Source of the DNA: JAJFFW01 sp039187035
Lineage (GTDB): Bacteria > Pseudomonadota > Alphaproteobacteria > Caulobacterales > Parvularculaceae
Direction: 5' to 3'
Assembly: GCA_039187035.1 (NCBI GenBank)
Contig: JBCCZS010000061.1
Location: 1-15,320, forward strand
DNA length: 15,320 bases
The translations under genes were made by a program, and so were the position numbers. Below are positions 6,830 to 13,469 of this stretch, piece by piece; position 1 is the stretch's first letter; every line of letters begins with the position of its first letter. Below the pieces are notes generated by a model. It ran no database searches. It worked only from the letters and a program-made list of their open reading frames with translations, and was not told the origin of the DNA.

Positions 6830-7897
6830 TCACCGGGCGCCGGCGCCGACGACGTCCTGGACGTCCGCCACGCCCTCGGCGGCGAGCCGCTTGGCGAGAC
6901 CGCGCAAGATTGCACCGACGAGGCCCGGCCCTTGATAGACAAGGCCGGTGTAAAGCTGCACGAGGCTCGCCCCGGCCGCGAGCTTGTCGAACGCGTCGTC
7001 CGCGCTCGCGACGCCGCCGACGCCGATGATCGGCAAGACGTCGCCGATTTCCGAATAGAACTCGCGCAACAAGGCGGTCGACGGCGCTAACAAAGGCGGG
7101 CCGGAAAGCCCCCCTTTTTCTCCCGCCGCGGCGCCGCGCAAGCCCTCGGGCCGTGCGAGCGTCGTGTTCGAAACGATGAGACCGTCGACGCCGGCGGCGC
7201 GCGCGGATGCGGCGATGTCGGTTTTATCCGCATCGTTGAGATCGGGCGCGACCTTCAGAAAGACCGGGGCCGGCGCGTCGAGGTCGTCGCGCGCCGCTAG
7301 GACGCGTGCGAGAAGCTCATCAAGCGCGCCGCGGCCCTGCAGGTCGCGAAGACCCGGCGTGTTCGGCTAGGAAATATTGACCGTATAGAAATCGACCCGC
7401 CCTTCGAAGATTTGCACGCCGGCGACGTAATCGGCCGTACGGTCCATGCTCAGTTTATTCGCACCGAGATTAACGCCGACGACGCCGGGCCGCGTGCGCT
7501 TGGGCAACCGGGACGCAATGAGCGCCGCGCCGTCATTGTTGAACCCGTAGCGATTGATGACGGCCCGCTCTTCGGGAAGGCGAAAGACGCGCGGGCGCGG
7601 ATTGCCGGGTTGCGGGCGGGGCGTCGCCGCGCCGACCTCGACGAAACCGAAGCCGAGGCCGAGCGCCTGGCGCCAGACGCGCGCGTTTTTGTCGAAACCG
7701 GCGGCGAGGCCGAGGGGGTTTGGAAAATCAATCCCGGCGACTTGGGTGCGCAGCCGTTTCGCATCGGCGCCGCGCACCCGGTAGGACGGCGCGAGGCCGG
7801 CGCGCATGAGGGCGATCGTCGCGTCGTGCGCGCGTTCGGGATCGAGCGCGCGCAGGGCCCGGGTCGCGAGCCCCGCCGGCGACCAGCGCGTCGTCAT
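6830..7897 (-). pseudogene. pyrD: Dihydroorotate dehydrogenase (quinone), class 2, interrupted by in-frame TAG
   Basis: One frame runs from ATG 7897 to TGA 6830 (356 codons including both stops), broken only by TAG at 7367-7369, codon 177. Before it: DPERAHD at 19-25, NPLGLAAGFDK at 60-70, TPRPQPGNPRPRVFRLPE at 92-109, NRYGFNN at 115-121 and VNLGANK at 142-148. After it: PNTPGLRDLQG, LKVAPDLND, VSNTT, GGLSGPPL, IIGVGGV and GASLVQLYTGLVYQGPGL. All are standard for membrane-associated class 2 DHODH, which oxidises dihydroorotate to orotate with quinone in pyrimidine synthesis. The TAG stands directly before Pro-Asn-Thr, where E. coli PyrD has catalytic Ser175; TCG to TAG is one base change. No other damage is visible. 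Its start overlaps the DUF952 stop as ATGA. It could be a recent pseudogene, a sequence error or, less likely, a recoded gene. Confidence 0.88.
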
Positions 7898-8304
7898 GCG
7901 GCCGCGTCCGCCGGCGTCAACGGCGCGCCGAACGCGAAACCGTCAGGCTGCGGAATAAGGACGTAAAGCGCCGTCACCGAGGCGACGGGCGCGCCGCCGT
8001 ACAAGTGCGGAAACAACGCGCCGCCGCGCGACGGCTCAAAGCGCAAGTCGCCCGTCAACGCCGACGGGTCCAGCATGGCGGCGAGGAGATCGTCGCAGCC
8101 CGCAAAGTGTTTGGCGGCGGTCTCTAGAACCTGCGCGCCGGTGGAGAGATGGAGGAAGCCGTCCGTCCGGTCGACCGCGCGCTCGGGCAAATCGCCGCCG
8201 CGCGCGTGCGCCGCCCGCCAGTCCGCGCGCGTGATGAGACGAAATAGGGCCTCGTCGCGCGCGGCCGGATCAGCGTTGGTCGGCAATGAAGGCGAGCTCC
8301 GCAT
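7894..8304 (-). CDS. DUF952 family protein
   Basis: ATG 8304 gives 136 aa, with GAAGG five bases upstream. A TTG at 8286 is an alternative; upstream codons of the same frame lie inside the TPR gene and look non-coding. The family core is clear: LFRLITRADWRAAHARGG at 20-37, DGFLHLSTGAQVLETAAKHF at 48-67, DDLLAAMLDP at 71-80, and FEPSRGGALFPHLYGG at 89-104, ending with a hydrophobic strand at about 106-117. DUF952 proteins are small and of unknown function. The gene overlaps the TPR gene by 35 bases and pyrD by four (ATGA), so it should be translationally coupled within this operon. Confidence 0.87.
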   Translation of the reverse strand: MRSSPSLPTNADPAARDEALFRLITRADWRAAHARGGDLPERAVDRTDGFLHLSTGAQVLETAAKHFAGCDDLLAAMLDPSALTGDLRFEPSRGGALFPHLYGGAPVASVTALYVLIPQPDGFAFGAPLTPADAAA

Positions 8305-9160
8305 CGCGGCCTTCGTCGACCGCCGTTTGAAAATCCTGCGCGAGCCGCTGGACGCCCTTTTCAAAGACGCTTTGCGCCGGCCCGTTAAGCGCGACCGAAA
8401 GCGCGTCCGATCCGGTGCGACGCCACTCCTCGCGATCGCTCGCACGGTAGCTGACGGCGGCCTCAAAGGCGATGACGACATTGTCCGGATCAAGCGCGCG
8501 CGCGCGTTCGATTTCTTCAAAGCCGACGTCCGGGTCCGCCTTGTAGATCCGATCGGCGCCGCGGCGGGCGACTTCGATGCGCCAGGTGCCGGACGTCGAC
8601 AGGGCCCAGGGATTGTCGGGATCAAGCGCCAAGGCGGCGTCGATCGACCGGCGCGCCCGCTTCGGGAGCCCCAACAAAAACGCGCGCGGGCCGCTCATAT
8701 TCGCCGCGCGTACCGAATGGCTGATGGCGAGTTGGAGATGCGCCTCGACATTGTCGGGATCGGCCTCAAGCGCGCGCTCGGCGAATTCGGCCGCGCGCAG
8801 CGCATCTTTGCGGGCGGCTGACGCGCGGATCTCGAAATAGCCGGCCGCATTCATGGCGCGCGCCGCGAGCGCCAAATTCGGCGCGCCGCCGGCTTCGCTC
8901 GCAGCGGCGACGGCGGCATCGTATCGGCCGGCTTGGTAGTGGGCGAGCGCGGTCGGGTCGGCGCCGGCGCTGCGGTCCATGTCGGACGAGGCCATATCGG
9001 CAGCGGACGGCGCGACCGAAACGGCTTCTTCGCTGGTTGCGGCCTCGTCCTTGGCGAGCGACGGCGCCGTCGGTTGCGCGGCGGCCCCGAAGACCGACAG
9101 CGCCGAGACGGCGAAGACCGTTAAGACGATGCGCGCGAAGCCCGACCCGGCGCAAAACAT
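8270..9160 (-). CDS. Exported TPR-repeat protein
   Basis: ATG 9160 (296 aa) is chosen because CAGGGGAG lies eight bases upstream and a signal peptide begins there; GTG 9184 would add eight residues. Residues 1-28 are a Sec signal (Arg10, hydrophobic core, cleavage after Ala-Ala-Ala before Gln29). A low-complexity Ala/Ser/Glu stretch to about 68 is followed by helical repeats. Three carry a TPR-type end: FAERALEADPDNVEA (126-140), IDAALALDPDNPWAL (173-187) and IERARALDPDNVVIA (217-231). It is therefore a periplasmic scaffold or interaction protein with no visible catalytic residues. It heads the operon with DUF952, pyrD and the membrane protein, and probably has its own promoter at 9207-9235. 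No specific partner can be inferred. Confidence 0.82.
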   Translation of the reverse strand: MFCAGSGFARIVLTVFAVSALSVFGAAAQPTAPSLAKDEAATSEEAVSVAPSAADMASSDMDRSAGADPTALAHYQAGRYDAAVAAASEAGGAPNLALAARAMNAAGYFEIRASAARKDALRAAEFAERALEADPDNVEAHLQLAISHSVRAANMSGPRAFLLGLPKRARRSIDAALALDPDNPWALSTSGTWRIEVARRGADRIYKADPDVGFEEIERARALDPDNVVIAFEAAVSYRASDREEWRRTGSDALSVALNGPAQSVFEKGVQRLAQDFQTAVDEGRDAELAFIADQR

Positions 9161-9449
9161 GGCGACCACTCCCCTGCGGCGCACGCTCCGACGCGCGCGG
9201 CCCCGCCATATTCCACCGAAGCGGCTCGTTTACAACGTCGAGGCGAGCGAACTTGCGGTAAGGGTTCGCGCAGCGCGATACGGCGCGGGCCGACGGCGGC
9301 GACTTGGGGAAAACCGGGGCGGAAAAATGCGCCCTGCGCGGGCGGGCGGGTTGCGCCGGGGCCGCGCGCACGCGACATGACGGGTCCATCGACGCGTCGC
9401 CGCGACAGGTCCGGCGCCGCGTCGCGCATTCGTTTACGGACTTTCGACC
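9161..9449. other. Divergent intergenic region, TPR operon and MFS gene
   Basis: These 289 bp separate the TPR operon from the MFS-rimM unit. Besides the minus-strand promoter candidate there is a weak + strand pair, TTGCGG (9253-9258) and GATACG (9277-9282) with an 18-nt spacer, which would imply a long leader. I see no convincing ORF, no strong hairpin and no repeat in the rest. Confidence 0.4.
9207..9235 (-). promoter_or_regulatory. Possible sigma70-type promoter of the TPR-pyrD operon
   Basis: On the minus strand TTGTAA (9235-9230) and AATATG (9212-9207) are separated by 17 bases. The predicted transcription start near 9200 would leave a leader of about 40 nt before ATG 9160. It is a local AT-rich patch in very GC-rich DNA. 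The call is by pattern only. Confidence 0.35.
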
Positions 9450-10706
9450 ATGCCGGACGGCGCCCGACGTCTCGGCCCCCGCGTCGGCGCCGCGCCGCCG
9501 ACGGCGCGGATGGGCCCCCGCGAAGTCATCGCCTTCGTCGCCGCGACGATGGCGCTGAACGCGTTCGCCATCGACATGATGCTCCCCGCGCTCGGCCTCA
9601 TTGACGAGGCGCTCGGCGCGCGCAGCGAGAACGACCGCCAGCTCGTCATTATCGTTTACATCATCGGCAACGGCATAGCGCAGCTGTTCTTCGGCCCGCT
9701 GGTCGACCGGTTCGGGCGCCGCCGCGTGCTCGTCGGCTCGCTCTTCGGCTACCTCGTCGGCTGCGTCCTCAGCGTGATCGCCGGCAGTTTCACCCTGTTG
9801 CTGGCGGCCCGCGCCTTCCAAGGCGTCGCCACCGCCGGCGCGCGCGTCGCCGTGATCGCCAGCGTGCGCGACCAGGTCGCCGGACGCCGCATGGCGGAGG
9901 TCATGTCGTTCGCCATAACGATCTTTATGGCCGCGCCCATCGTCGCGCCCGGCATCGGCCAGGTGGTGCTCGCGGTCGCGTCGTGGCGGATGATTTTCAT
10001 CGCGCTGTTGGTTTACGGCGTCGCCGTTCTGACGTGGGCGATCGCGCGCATGCCCGAGACGCTGGCCGCGGAACGCCGGGCGCCGTTGCGGCCGGGACCG
10101 GCGGCGCAGGCCTATCTCACCTTCGCGTCGAACGGATGCGCGCTCGGCTACACGCTCGTCAGCACGATGTGCTTCAGCGCGCTGTTCGGCTTCATTTCGA
10201 TGTCCGAGCAATTGTTCAACGAAACCTTCGGCGTCGGCGAGCATTTCGGGATCGTGTTCGGGTCGATCGCCGGGGCGCTCGGCGCGGCGACGCTCGTCAA
10301 CGCGAAACTTGTCGGCCGGTTCGGCATGCGCCGGCTGACGCATGCGGCCGTCGTCGGGTTCGTCGTCATCAGCGCCGCGCACGTTGCGGCCATCGCGGCG
10401 TTCGGAGACGTGTTCCCCGTTTTCATGGCGGCGATGTGCGGCTCGTTGTTCTGCCTCGGCCTCATCGGGCCGAACTGCAACGCGCTGGCGATGGAGCCGA
10501 TGGGCCGGATCGCCGGCGCCGCCGCAGCCGCCTACGGGTTTATCTCAACGACCCTTGCGGGCGTCATCGGCGGCGTCATCGGCCGGTTTTATGACGGCTC
10601 CACCGGAACGGTCGCCGGCGGCTTTCTGGCGCTCGGGCTGGTCGCGCTCGTTCTGGCGCTCATCGTTGAAAACGGCCGGCTCTTTCGTCCCGGCGTCGCG
10701 GCTTGA
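9450..10706 (+). CDS. Bcr/CflA-type MFS multidrug exporter
   Basis: 418 aa from ATG 9450; ATG 9510 is a possible later start, close before the first membrane segment. Twelve hydrophobic segments are expected for a major facilitator proton antiporter of the inner membrane. The Bcr/CflA type is indicated by FAIDMMLPALGLI in segment 1 (39-51), the loop 2-3 motif GPLVDRFGRRRVLVGS (82-97), and RAFQGVATAGARVAVIASVRD (121-141). A segment 4-6 region with MAAPIVAPGIGQVVL and SWRMIFIALLV follows. Family members export drugs such as bicyclomycin or sulfonamides, and also amino acids such as cysteine; no substrate can be assigned here. The TGA stop overlaps the TTG start of rimM, so rimM probably depends on translation of this gene. 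Confidence 0.9.
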   Translation: MPDGARRLGPRVGAAPPTARMGPREVIAFVAATMALNAFAIDMMLPALGLIDEALGARSENDRQLVIIVYIIGNGIAQLFFGPLVDRFGRRRVLVGSLFGYLVGCVLSVIAGSFTLLLAARAFQGVATAGARVAVIASVRDQVAGRRMAEVMSFAITIFMAAPIVAPGIGQVVLAVASWRMIFIALLVYGVAVLTWAIARMPETLAAERRAPLRPGPAAQAYLTFASNGCALGYTLVSTMCFSALFGFISMSEQLFNETFGVGEHFGIVFGSIAGALGAATLVNAKLVGRFGMRRLTHAAVVGFVVISAAHVAAIAAFGDVFPVFMAAMCGSLFCLGLIGPNCNALAMEPMGRIAGAAAAAYGFISTTLAGVIGGVIGRFYDGSTGTVAGGFLALGLVALVLALIVENGRLFRPGVAA

Positions 10707-11269
10707 CGCGCCGGCGCGTGTGCCTCGGCGTCGTCGCGAGCCCGCACGGGGTGCGCGGCGCATTCCGAGTCAAGACATTCACCGAAGCGCCCGAGGGGCT
10801 CACCGCTTACGGTCCGTTGTCGGACGAAGACGGCCGCCGAACCTTCGCGCTGTCGATCGTCCGCGTGTTGCGGCCCGACCTCGTCTTGTGCACCTGTCCG
10901 CAAGCGCCGGACAGGACGGCGGCCGAGGCCTTGCGCGGCGTGAAACTCTATGTCGACCGCGATCGCCTGCCGGACCCATCGGCCGGCGACGATGAAGACG
11001 CGTTTTACCACGAAGACCTCGTCGGCCTCGCCGCGGTCTCGCCCGAGGGGGCGCCCTTGGGCCGCGTGACGGCGGTCTTCAACTTCGGGGCCGGCGACGT
11101 CTTGGAACTTGCGGACGTGCCGGGCCGCAAGGGCCGGCTTTTGGTCCCGTTCACGCGCGCCGCGGTTCCGGAGGTTCGGCTCGACGCGCGCGAGGTCGTC
11201 GTCGACCTCTCGTCCGTCGATCCGGCGTCCATCGATCCTTCCGAGCCCGACTCGGAAGACGCCGACTAA
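10703..11269 (+). CDS. rimM: Ribosome maturation factor RimM
   Basis: 188 aa from TTG 10703, whose last two bases are the first two of the MFS stop (TTGA). No Shine-Dalgarno is visible, which fits translational coupling. GTG 10718 would leave too short an N-terminus. The N-terminal RimM domain shows CLGVVASPHGVRGAFRVKTFTE (7-28) and a later LRGVKLYVDRDRLP (77-90). The C-terminal PRC-barrel starts at FYHEDLVGLAAVSPEG (101-116), with FNFGAGDVLEL (126-136) and LLVPFTRAAVPEV (146-158). RimM binds ribosomal protein S19 and assists 30S head maturation. The last 20 residues are acidic. The gene usually sits between rpsP and trmD; here neither neighbour is present. Its TAA overlaps the TAG of the convergent kinase gene. 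Confidence 0.94.
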   Translation: MTRRRVCLGVVASPHGVRGAFRVKTFTEAPEGLTAYGPLSDEDGRRTFALSIVRVLRPDLVLCTCPQAPDRTAAEALRGVKLYVDRDRLPDPSAGDDEDAFYHEDLVGLAAVSPEGAPLGRVTAVFNFGAGDVLELADVPGRKGRLLVPFTRAAVPEVRLDAREVVVDLSSVDPASIDPSEPDSEDAD

Positions 11270-12684
11270 GCCGCTTCCGCCGGCGGGAACACCAACGCAA
11301 CGCGCAAGCCTCGCCCGCTCTTCAACGCATTTTTCAAGTAGAGCCGCGCCCCGTGCGCGCGCGCGATCGCGCTCACAAGGCTCAGCCCCAGCCCGCTTCC
11401 CGGCGTCGTGCGGCTCGCTTCGAGACGAACGTAACGCTGAAGCACGTGGTCGCGGTCCTTGTCCGGCACGCCCGGCCCGTCGTCGGCGACCGATAGGGAC
11501 ACCGCGCCTTCCGGCGTTTCACCGACCGACAAGATGATGCGCTCGCCGCCCTCGGCATATTTCAGCGCATTGTCGAGAAGATTGGCCACCGCCTGAGAAA
11601 TCAACGCGCGCGAGCCCTGCACCGGATGCGCCGGCTTGTTCTTCACCGACAGATGAAAGCCAGCGTCCTGCGCGGCCGGCTCGTAGAGTTCGGCCATTTC
11701 TTCCACGACGGAATTGACGTCGATCGGCTCCATAACGCCCGCGCCCTCGCCGGACTCGATGCGCGCGATTGAAAGAAGCGCGTTGAAGGTCGAAATCATC
11801 CGCTCGGCTTCAGCCTGCGCGGCCGCCAGCGCCGCGTCGCGCACCGCGTCGTCGGCGTCGAGCGCTTCGGCGAGCCGATTGCGGATCCGCGTCAGCGGCG
11901 AGCGCAAATCGTGTGCGATATTGTCGGATACTTCCTTCATGCCGGTCATCAACCGTTCGATCTGATCGAGCATCGCGTTCAAATTGACGGCGAGATTTTC
12001 CAACTCGCCGCCGCCGCCGGTGATCCTGATGCGCCGGGTCAGATCGCCCCCGCGGATAGCGCGCGCCGTTCTGTTCACCGCGTCGACGCGGCGCAACAGC
12101 GTGCGCGAGAACAACAGACCGACGATCAGCCCGGTCATCACCACCGCGATCGCCGTTTGGACGATGACGGTTCGAAGCCGCGCCGAGAGGAGATCGCGGT
12201 CGGAGCTATCGCGCGCGGTGAGCACCAAAAACGGCGCATCGTCGTCCGTACGCGTTGAAAAGCTGCGGATTTTGCCGCGCCCGCGCCGGCTTTCCACCCC
12301 GACGACGGCGCCCGCCTCATCGACGCGGTCGCGCTCGTAACTGAATTCGAAAAAGTCTTCGTCCGCGGTCAACGCTTCCGGCGGCAGCGCCGTCAAATTG
12401 CCCGCCAGCAACGCGCCCGACGGCGCGCGCACGAGCATGTAAAGCCCGCCGTCGCGCCATTTCGACCGGTCGTCGAGTTCTTCGAGAAGGGTTTTCTCGC
12501 CTTTTTCGGCGAAGATTTCGGCAAGGACCTCCATGTCCTTGTCGATCGTATTGTCGATCTGATCGTCGACCGCGCCGAGCGTCGTACGAAACAAATAGAG
12601 CCCCAACACGCCCACCGCGACCGCGAACAGGAGCATGTAAAGGAGCGTCAGCTGAAATGACGTCGTCCGTAAGAGGCGGAACAT
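11266..12684 (-). CDS. HAMP-domain sensor histidine kinase
   Basis: 472 aa from ATG 12684. The first membrane segment at about 11-32 and second at about 172-193 enclose a periplasmic sensor region of about 140 residues without a recognised fold. HAMP covers about 194-250 (RRVDAVNRTARAIRGGDLTR). The dimerisation/phosphoacceptor helix carries His258 in NIAHDLRSPLTRIRNRL. The ATPase domain has the N-box ISQAVANLLDNALKYA (362-377, Asn372), G1 VADDGPGVP (399-407) and G2 GSGLGLSLVSAIARAHG (429-445). It should autophosphorylate and signal to the regulator encoded six bases upstream. The position behind degP suggests envelope stress as the input, by inference only. It ends tail to tail with rimM, the stops overlapping by two bases. 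Confidence 0.93.
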   Translation of the reverse strand: MFRLLRTTSFQLTLLYMLLFAVAVGVLGLYLFRTTLGAVDDQIDNTIDKDMEVLAEIFAEKGEKTLLEELDDRSKWRDGGLYMLVRAPSGALLAGNLTALPPEALTADEDFFEFSYERDRVDEAGAVVGVESRRGRGKIRSFSTRTDDDAPFLVLTARDSSDRDLLSARLRTVIVQTAIAVVMTGLIVGLLFSRTLLRRVDAVNRTARAIRGGDLTRRIRITGGGGELENLAVNLNAMLDQIERLMTGMKEVSDNIAHDLRSPLTRIRNRLAEALDADDAVRDAALAAAQAEAERMISTFNALLSIARIESGEGAGVMEPIDVNSVVEEMAELYEPAAQDAGFHLSVKNKPAHPVQGSRALISQAVANLLDNALKYAEGGERIILSVGETPEGAVSLSVADDGPGVPDKDRDHVLQRYVRLEASRTTPGSGLGLSLVSAIARAHGARLYLKNALKSGRGLRVALVFPPAEAA

Positions 12685-12690
12685 CGACCC

Positions 12691-13374
12691 TCAGTCGTCG
12701 TCGGAAATCGTGTACCCAGCCCCTCGGATGGTTTTGAGGAGCGGGCGGTCGAACCCTTTATCGATTTTCGAACGCAACCGCGAGATATGCACGTCAATGA
12801 CGTTCGTCTGCGGATCAAAATGATACTCCCAGACGTTTTCAAGCAACATCGTACGCGTAACGACCTGCCCGGCGTGGCGCATGAGATATTCCAAGAGCCG
12901 AAATTCGCGCGGCTGCAGGTCGATCTTTTGCGACGCGCGGCGCACCGTCCGCGTCAACACGTCGATTTCGAGGTCGGCGACGGCGTAGCGCGTCGTGACG
13001 GCCGTCGGGGCCGCGTTGCGCCGTTTGCCGAGCGATTCAACGCGCGCCAGCAGCTCCGAAAACGCGTAGGGCTTGACGAGGTAGTCGTCGCCGCCGGCCT
13101 GAAAGCCGGTCACGCGGTCGTCGACTTCGCCGAGCGCCGACAAGAACAAAGCGGGCGTCTCGTCGCCCTCGTCGCGCCGGCGCTTCAAGACGTCGACGCC
13201 GTTCATTTTCGGCAACATGCGGTCGATGACATAAGCGTCGTAATCGCCGGCCGCGGCCATACCGTGGCCGGTCTCGCCGTCGAGCGCGTGGTCGACCACG
13301 TGGCCCGCGTCGCGCAAGCCTTTCGCGATGAAAGCCGCCGCCTCATCGTCATCTTCAATGAGCAGAATGCGCAT
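12691..13374 (-). CDS. OmpR/PhoB-type response regulator
   Basis: ATG 13374 gives 227 aa starting MRILLIEDDDEAAAFIAKGL, the usual beginning of this family; the frame is open upstream to a TTG at 13410 but that part runs through a hairpin. The receiver domain has acidic pocket Glu7-Asp8-Asp9, phosphoacceptor Asp51 in VIDRMLPKMNG, Ser79 in FLSALG (switch position) and Lys101 in DYLVKPY. The C-terminal winged-helix domain shows LQPREFRLLEYLMRHAGQVV, LLENVWEYHFDPQTNVIDVH and ISRLRSKID ending in IRGAGYTI. It is a DNA-binding partner of the kinase encoded six bases downstream. Degenerate Shine-Dalgarno: none visible, although a mini-ORF ends on its start codon. Confidence 0.94.
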   Translation of the reverse strand: MRILLIEDDDEAAAFIAKGLRDAGHVVDHALDGETGHGMAAAGDYDAYVIDRMLPKMNGVDVLKRRRDEGDETPALFLSALGEVDDRVTGFQAGGDDYLVKPYAFSELLARVESLGKRRNAAPTAVTTRYAVADLEIDVLTRTVRRASQKIDLQPREFRLLEYLMRHAGQVVTRTMLLENVWEYHFDPQTNVIDVHISRLRSKIDKGFDRPLLKTIRGAGYTISDDD

Positions 13375-13391
13375 CAGCGACGCGATGCCAT
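13374..13391 (-). other. Five-codon leader mini-ORF overlapping the regulator start
   Basis: ATG 13391 opens Met-Ala-Ser-Arg-Arg, then TGA at 13376-13374, whose last base is the first base of the regulator ATG (TGATG). The regulator start has no Shine-Dalgarno of its own, so reinitiation is conceivable. The mini-ORF also lacks a clear ribosome site, so this may be chance. Confidence 0.2.
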
Positions 13392-13395
13392 AAAG

Positions 13396-13430
13396 GAAAG
13401 CGCCGGTCAAAGTCTTATTCCGGCGCTTTC
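13396..13430 (-). terminator. Strong 11-bp hairpin between degP and response regulator gene
   Basis: Arms GAAAGCGCCGG (13396-13406) and CCGGCGCTTTC (13420-13430) pair perfectly around a 13-nt AT-rich loop. On the minus strand it lies 40 bases after the degP stop and 22 bases before the regulator ATG. Only CTTT, not a long T-run, follows it. It could be a partial terminator or attenuator setting the ratio of protease to two-component proteins, a processing site, or an operator. Confidence 0.5.
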
Positions 13431-13469
13431 AAGGGGTTAACACGAAGACCTGCGGACAGATCGCCGGTT

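Noticed and set aside
7367..7369. TAG as a pyrrolysine or generally reassigned codon
   Set aside because: Five other genes in the window terminate at TAG, and no pyl gene is seen. A recoding explanation would need evidence outside this window.
7367..7897. Treating the first 176 codons of pyrD as a complete short gene
   Set aside because: The same frame continues after the TAG with all remaining DHODH motifs, and the N-terminal half alone lacks the catalytic residue and half of the FMN site.
7412..7966. 184-codon plus-strand ORF opposite pyrD and DUF952
   Set aside because: It is antisense to clear PyrD and DUF952 motifs and has no ribosome site or family signature.
8766..10382. 538-codon minus-strand ORF across the TPR start, intergenic DNA and the MFS gene
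   Set aside because: It is antisense to the MFS gene and out of frame in the TPR gene. Its product is Arg/Glu/Asp/His-rich with no family motif, as expected of a GC-rich shadow frame.
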